Source of the DNA: a virus
Reading direction: 5' to 3' (one strand)
IMG/VR virus record: IMGVR_UViG_3300037882_002064
Coordinates: 1 to 64,000 of that record
Length of the DNA: 64,000 nucleotides
Under the pieces are notes generated by a model. That model saw nothing but the letters and a program-made list of their open reading frames with translations, had not been told where the DNA came from and did not search any database. Each line of letters begins with the position of its first letter. Positions within the stretch are counted from its first letter, which is position 1. Positions 60,831 to 64,000 of the stretch are shown here, one piece after another. The position numbers and the translations under genes were made by a program.

Positions 60831-60837
60831 CCTGACA
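60817..60837. promoter_or_regulatory. Candidate operator
   Basis: Inverted repeat TGTCA (60817-60821) and TGACA (60833-60837) flanks the -10 of the rightward promoter. TGTCA recurs at 60783 within the -35 of the leftward promoter. A repressor bound here could control both promoters; the adjacent ribbon-helix-helix-like gene is the obvious candidate. Confidence 0.45.
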
Positions 60838-60862
60838 GGTATATCAATCAGGCAGGTGCATT

Positions 60863-61042
60863 ATGAGTAAGCCAGTAAAGAAAAAGGTTTCCCCCAATGC
60901 CATACAGATCCGTGATCCAGATGGCGAGCTGGGGCTTATCTTAGACAAAATAGCGGGGTATCGTGGGCTGAATACTCGATCCGCTGCCGTGCGGTTTATC
61001 GCTTTGGCAGAGGTCAGGAAATACCCGCCACAGGCGAAATAG
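60863..61042 (+). CDS. Small ribbon-helix-helix-like regulator
   Basis: A 59-residue protein: a basic N-terminus (MSKPVKKKVSP), a short beta strand (AIQIRDPDG), then two helices (LGLILDKIAGYRG and RSAAVRFIALAEVRKY) separated by a Gly-Leu-Asn turn. This is the Arc/MetJ plan of small phage and plasmid repressors. It is the first gene after the divergent promoters. DNA binding is inferred from the pattern. Confidence 0.65.
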   Translation: MSKPVKKKVSPNAIQIRDPDGELGLILDKIAGYRGLNTRSAAVRFIALAEVRKYPPQAK

Positions 61043-61112
61043 GATATAGCAATTTTTGCTGTAATCCTTGGGGTTTTCTGGTTTTATAAGAATTGTTGGG
61101 GGGTCGAATACT

Positions 61113-61799
61113 GTGCAGTATGTGCGGTTTAATCTTGGTGATTACGCAAAAAAAACCAATCGTTTATCTTTCATAGAGCATGGTGCCTATACCCAGCTCA
61201 TGTGGGCGATTTATGACCGGGAGCGGTTTCCAAAATCCCTTGAAGAAGCAGTTGACTGGCTATGGCCGAGAGATCAGGCCGAACGGGATGCCATAGAATT
61301 GATCCTGGCGCGCTTTTTTGAGAAGCAGCCAGAGGGGGCATATACCAATAATCGGCTGCGTGAAGAATTGGAAAAGTACCAAGAATTCTGTTTAGTTCAG
61401 TCGGCCCGCGGGAAGAAGGGAGGGAGGCCAAAAAAACCCGGTGGCTTAGAAAATAAACCCGGTGGGTTAAAAAATAAAGCCACCGGAAAGCGGAAAAAAA
61501 GCCTAACCACTAACCACTATCCACTAACCACTAACCATATAGAGAGAGAGGCGTGGCTAAGTAAGATTCCAGAAGGTCTTATTGGGGTGGTCAATGAATT
61601 CATTCTCCACTGTGATTCTCTTGATAAACCCATTACCTCAGAAGAAGCCCTCAACCGCACGATGGGGAAAGTTAAAAAATTATCCGAAGAAATGCTAATA
61701 TCCCAAACGACCATCATCCAGGAAATGATCGACGCCCGCTGGTGGTCACTAAATACTAAAAAAATGCAGGCGAGATTAGATCGCCGCGCCGGGGGATAG
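61113..61799 (+). CDS. DUF1376-type replication protein
   Basis: A protein of about 228 residues. The N-terminal VQYVRFNLGDYAKKTNRLSF and HGAYTQLMWAIYDRERFP match DUF1376 (YdaU-like) proteins, the origin-binding initiators of many phages. Next come a basic linker with the repeat KPGGL(E/K)NK and the repeat LTTNH, and a helical C-terminus. The GTG at 61113 is preferred because the family begins close to the YVRFNLGDYA segment; upstream codons are non-conserved. Confidence 0.75.
   Translation: MQYVRFNLGDYAKKTNRLSFIEHGAYTQLMWAIYDRERFPKSLEEAVDWLWPRDQAERDAIELILARFFEKQPEGAYTNNRLREELEKYQEFCLVQSARGKKGGRPKKPGGLENKPGGLKNKATGKRKKSLTTNHYPLTTNHIEREAWLSKIPEGLIGVVNEFILHCDSLDKPITSEEALNRTMGKVKKLSEEMLISQTTIIQEMIDARWWSLNTKKMQARLDRRAGG
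61503..61537 (+). repeat. Five tandem 7-bp repeats, candidate replication origin
   Basis: CTAACCA is repeated head to tail at 61503, 61510, 61524 and 61531, with one variant CTATCCA at 61517, 35 bp in all, immediately followed by an AG-dinucleotide run. The array lies inside the replication gene and encodes LTTNH repeats. Lambda places its O-protein iterons inside the O gene in the same manner. Confidence 0.6.
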
Positions 61800-61803
61800 G
61801 GGT

Positions 61804-62073
61804 ATGGGCAGTAGAAAAATAACGCCAGAAGAACTTGCACGAAAATTGATGATCGCAAGGCAAAGCACCATCACCAGGGCCATTGCCGCGGTCGAGAAGC
61901 AAATCCTCGATATACATCACACCAAAAATGGCATGGCCAAAAAGATGGGGCTTTATGGCACCTTGTTCGATGAATACGTTCGTGATCTGCGATTCAACCT
62001 GCAAAAAATAAAATACGTTGAAAAGTACAAATGCCATGCGCCCAAGAATCTACAGCCAGGAGATCCGCTGTGA
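61804..62073 (+). CDS. Small helical hypothetical protein
   Basis: An 89-residue, basic, helical protein (TPEELARKLMIARQSTITRA). It starts five bases after the replication gene and its stop overlaps the next GTG. Could be a helicase-loader-like accessory protein, but no motif supports that. Confidence 0.6.
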   Translation: MGSRKITPEELARKLMIARQSTITRAIAAVEKQILDIHHTKNGMAKKMGLYGTLFDEYVRDLRFNLQKIKYVEKYKCHAPKNLQPGDPL

Positions 62074-62525
62074 GTACCAAGGAGCCTCAGTTTGATCTGA
62101 AGCACCCGAAGGGTTGGGAGAACTTCAGGGTCGCAGTCGATGAGCGGATCGCGGCCGGCAAGACAGCCATTGTGCGATTCCTTCAGGAGCATCGAACACT
62201 AAGCCAGAACGCTATGAGCTTCCAGCTCTACGCACAGATCGCCAAGCAGTCAGAGGATCAAGGCCCGGAGGATGTACGCCGGGAGTGCAAGTTGATCTAC
62301 GGCGTCCCGCTGATGTGCGCGGCCAGCCCCGAGTACGCTAATTACTGGTTCGACACGATCTATCACCTGAACCATGAGCAGCAGTTGCATTGCATGAAGG
62401 ACTGGCCAGTGACCAGTCAAATGGATAAGCCCACGTTCAGTGAGTATGTGGACACGATCTTGAGAACCTACACGATGCTGGGCTACGCCCTGGCAGATCC
62501 GAGACAGGCCAGCGAAAAGCGATAA
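62070..62525 (+). CDS. NinB-like recombination protein
   Basis: A protein of about 151 residues from GTG 62070 (GGAG upstream). EHRTLSQNAMSFQLYAQIAKQ resembles the conserved N-R-S-L-x-Q-N region of NinB/Orf proteins, which bind single-stranded DNA and help recombination start. The C-terminal part (VRRECKLIYGVPLM, TFSEYVDTILRTY) is a variant seen in other phages. Assignment to the NinB group is tentative. Confidence 0.6.
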   Translation: MSTKEPQFDLKHPKGWENFRVAVDERIAAGKTAIVRFLQEHRTLSQNAMSFQLYAQIAKQSEDQGPEDVRRECKLIYGVPLMCAASPEYANYWFDTIYHLNHEQQLHCMKDWPVTSQMDKPTFSEYVDTILRTYTMLGYALADPRQASEKR

Positions 62526-62545
62526 CAGCAAAAGGAGTACCAAAT

Positions 62546-62734
62546 ATGAAAAAGTGGACGCCCCCCAAAAAAAGCAAGCGTAATCGCCACACTGGCCGGA
62601 TCAATGTTCCCAAGGGGAGCGTTCTCAGGGCCGGTAAAGCTGTTCGGTCGGTAGACGGCAGGTTGTATCGCGTTATGGCCAATGACAGGGGCCACGCTTA
62701 CGGCATGATCGTTCGGGATTTTGCCGCGCTATGA
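62546..62734 (+). CDS. Small basic protein
   Basis: A 62-residue protein with a very basic N-terminus (KKWTPPKKSKRNRHTGR), preceded by AAAAGGAG. Likely nucleic-acid binding by charge; family unknown. Overlaps the next ATG by four bases. Confidence 0.6.
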   Translation: MKKWTPPKKSKRNRHTGRINVPKGSVLRAGKAVRSVDGRLYRVMANDRGHAYGMIVRDFAAL

Positions 62735-62967
62735 GCAGTATCGATAGATTACTGGACGCAATTGAGTGGACGCCAGTGGAGAGGAACCTCGAAGGCCCGG
62801 TTGGTGGATCACATGACAATCTGCCGTTCGTTGTATCCAGGGGGGTGCTGGAACTTGGCGGGATCGTGTTGCGTGTCTACCAGCTCGATACCGGCCAGCG
62901 GATCATCGATGCTGACGACATGAATAACTTGTTTGGAAAGATGGCTGAAGATTTCATAGAGGGGTAG
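62731..62967 (+). CDS. Small acidic hypothetical protein
   Basis: A 78-residue protein with a mixed alpha/beta pattern (ELGGIVLRVYQLDTGQRI). No family recognised. Five bases upstream of the DUF1364 gene. Confidence 0.6.
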   Translation: MSSIDRLLDAIEWTPVERNLEGPVGGSHDNLPFVVSRGVLELGGIVLRVYQLDTGQRIIDADDMNNLFGKMAEDFIEG

Positions 62968-62971
62968 CTGT

Positions 62972-63253
62972 ATGAGCAAACTCAGGAAATCAGCTCGGGG
63001 CCAGCACTGCACGATTAGAATACCTGGCGTGTGCAATTTCAATACTGAGACTGTTGTGCTGTGCCATAGATCGGGCGGCGGCATGGGGGCCAAGACCCAC
63101 GACTTGTTTGGCTCGTTCGGGTGCAGCTCTTGTCATGACGCCATCGATGGCCGAATCAAGACCCAGTATGACAAGCGCACCATCGAACATTTTTTCTATG
63201 AGGGTATCTTCCGTACCCAGCAATACTGGCTTGATGAAGGGTTGATTAAATAA
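62972..63253 (+). CDS. DUF1364 protein, HNH/NinG-like zinc-binding nuclease fold
   Basis: A 93-residue protein: KLRKSARGQHCTIRIPGVCN, VLCHRSGGGMGAKTHDLFG and FGCSSCHDAIDGR give a zinc site of Cys/Cys and Cys-x-x-Cys-His, typical of DUF1364. Members of this family sit in ninR-like regions next to NinB and Q genes and may act on recombination intermediates. Confidence 0.83.
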   Translation: MSKLRKSARGQHCTIRIPGVCNFNTETVVLCHRSGGGMGAKTHDLFGSFGCSSCHDAIDGRIKTQYDKRTIEHFFYEGIFRTQQYWLDEGLIK

Positions 63254-63269
63254 AAAAAAGGGGGGATTT

Positions 63270-63593
63270 ATGACCGACATGGAGATCTTTGCAAATATGG
63301 TGAAGTCAGCGCAATCGGTACAGGTGGCCGGTGGACTGCTACTCCCGCAGGAGCGCGCCACCCTGGCCGCGAACGAGGAACTGGTGCAGCTCCGGGCCGC
63401 AGCAAAGCTGTACGAATTGGCCGATGAAACGAAGTATCCGGCCACCGTGAAGTTTGTTGAAACACAGAAGCAGAAGGTGATTGACCGAAACAATCGCCTA
63501 GAGGGGGCGCTTATTAAAATCAGGGATATGGATCATCGAGGAAACCGACACCTTTCCGCAGATATTGCCTTTCGGGCGTTGCTACCAGCATGA
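63270..63593 (+). CDS. Hypothetical protein with coiled-coil middle
   Basis: A 107-residue helical protein (ERATLAANEELVQLRAAAKL). An A/G-rich stretch precedes the start. No family recognised. Shares an ATGA overlap with the next gene. Confidence 0.6.
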   Translation: MTDMEIFANMVKSAQSVQVAGGLLLPQERATLAANEELVQLRAAAKLYELADETKYPATVKFVETQKQKVIDRNNRLEGALIKIRDMDHRGNRHLSADIAFRALLPA

Positions 63594-63796
63594 GCAGATA
63601 CGAAGGCAAGATCAAAGTGGTGGGCGTGGATCGGATGTGCTTCCCGATTGACCCAGTAACATTGGAGCCTACTGGGGCATCGAGCTACGATGCTTACGCG
63701 ATAAGCGATCCAGACAAGACGCCCAATGAGACAATCTCTATTGGCGAGTGGTACAAGCGACTAAGGAAGGCAGGGAAGGGGTTTGGTCGTGATTGA
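63590..63796 (+). CDS. Small hypothetical protein
   Basis: A 68-residue protein with an N-terminal beta hairpin (YEGKIKVVGVDRMCF) and a basic C-terminus (WYKRLRKAGKGFG). Overlaps both neighbours. Function unknown. Confidence 0.6.
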   Translation: MSRYEGKIKVVGVDRMCFPIDPVTLEPTGASSYDAYAISDPDKTPNETISIGEWYKRLRKAGKGFGRD

Positions 63797-63980
63797 GCCG
63801 GAATTCATTGAATGGTATCAGGTTCGCTATGGCGTGACCCCAACCAAAGAGCAGGCCGCGGTCGCGCACGGCTTGTGGAAGTGGTCAAGGAAGCCAAATC
63901 GCAAGAACTTCCGGCTCGTAAAGGTCTATCCGATAAACAAATACATCATGCGGCGCATTACCAGGCGCAACAGGGGGTAG
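63789..63980 (+). CDS. Small basic hypothetical protein
   Basis: A protein of about 63 residues with GTG start (an in-frame TTG two codons earlier is possible). FIEWYQVRYGVTPTKEQAAV followed by a very basic tail (MRRITRRNRG). Overlaps the preceding stop by eight bases. Confidence 0.55.
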   Translation: MIEPEFIEWYQVRYGVTPTKEQAAVAHGLWKWSRKPNRKNFRLVKVYPINKYIMRRITRRNRG

Positions 63981-63985
63981 GGAGA

Positions 63986-64000
63986 ATGGATAATATCGTG
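63986..64000 (+). CDS. Start of a gene cut by the window end
   Basis: GGGAG then ATG at 63986 begins a frame (MDNIV) that continues in frame into base 1 of the window (TTTGAGQ) and on into the ORF at 22-216, if the sequence is circular. Confidence 0.45.

Noticed and set aside
1-64000. CRISPR array, insertion sequence or integrase
   Set aside because: No direct-repeat/spacer array, transposase or tyrosine/serine recombinase pattern is visible in any frame.

Overview
The window is almost the whole genome of a tailed phage (podovirus-type gene content) of a Gram-negative bacterium. The host side is indicated by an Rz/Rz1-type spanin pair, a lysozyme-fold transglycosylase with a signal peptide, and Shine-Dalgarno (SD) driven, tightly overlapping genes. 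A major capsid protein of the phage N4 gp56 type, a P22-like portal, a terminase pair and one gigantic virion-type polyprotein together recall the Bcep22-like podoviruses of Burkholderia. Those have genomes of about 63-64 kb and a very large DarB-like protein; this comparison is from memory and not from a search. The last codons of the window read in frame into the first ORF, so the sequence may close as a circle. I see no integrase, CI-type repressor, DNA polymerase or replicative helicase.

Layout. (1) 1-2063: end of the rightward early operon: small zinc-binding proteins, a VRR-NUC nuclease and a Q-like zinc-finger antiterminator candidate. (2) 2083-2187: a sigma70-type promoter followed about 50 nt later by a strong terminator, the arrangement of a lambda-type late leader. 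(3) 2235-4351: lysis block: a 36-aa membrane peptide, Rz/Rz1-type spanins, a holin-like protein, a transglycosylase and two more membrane proteins. (4) 4574-9615: structural and fibre-like genes with internal beta repeats and a paralogous pair. (5) 9615-18132: terminase, portal, scaffold, capsid and connector. (6) 18132-31081: tail, fibre and internal-virion genes, including an Asp-box beta-propeller. (7) 31092-52622: one 7176-codon gene, a third of the window, encoding a polyvalent protein. It carries a ParB-like domain, a C5-cytosine methyltransferase-like domain, a pyrophosphatase-like domain, a metallopeptidase domain with HEWFH, an N6-adenine methyltransferase, a Strawberry-notch-type helicase, a second metallopeptidase-like motif, an ADP-ribosyltransferase-like domain and an LPD38-like C-terminus. 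(8) 52616-60686, minus strand: early operon with lambda-type recombination (exonuclease, Bet, SSB, DUF1351), zinc-finger proteins and many small genes, ending in a tRNA-like element. (9) 60759-60837: divergent promoters with an inverted repeat. (10) 60863-64000, plus strand: a small ribbon-helix-helix-like regulator, a DUF1376-type replication protein with five tandem 7-bp repeats inside its gene, a NinB-like protein, a DUF1364 protein and small genes.

How it fits together: the divergent region would drive recombination genes leftward and replication genes rightward. The rightward operon ends in the Q-like gene, which would let transcription pass the leader terminator into the lysis and virion genes. 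The giant protein, last in the structural block and preceded by two coiled-coil or internal-virion-type proteins, is best read as an ejected anti-host-defence polyprotein. A short motif of the form (L/A/M)FR(V/A/I)(E/D/K)(D/E/G) recurs seven times between its domains and may mark processing sites.
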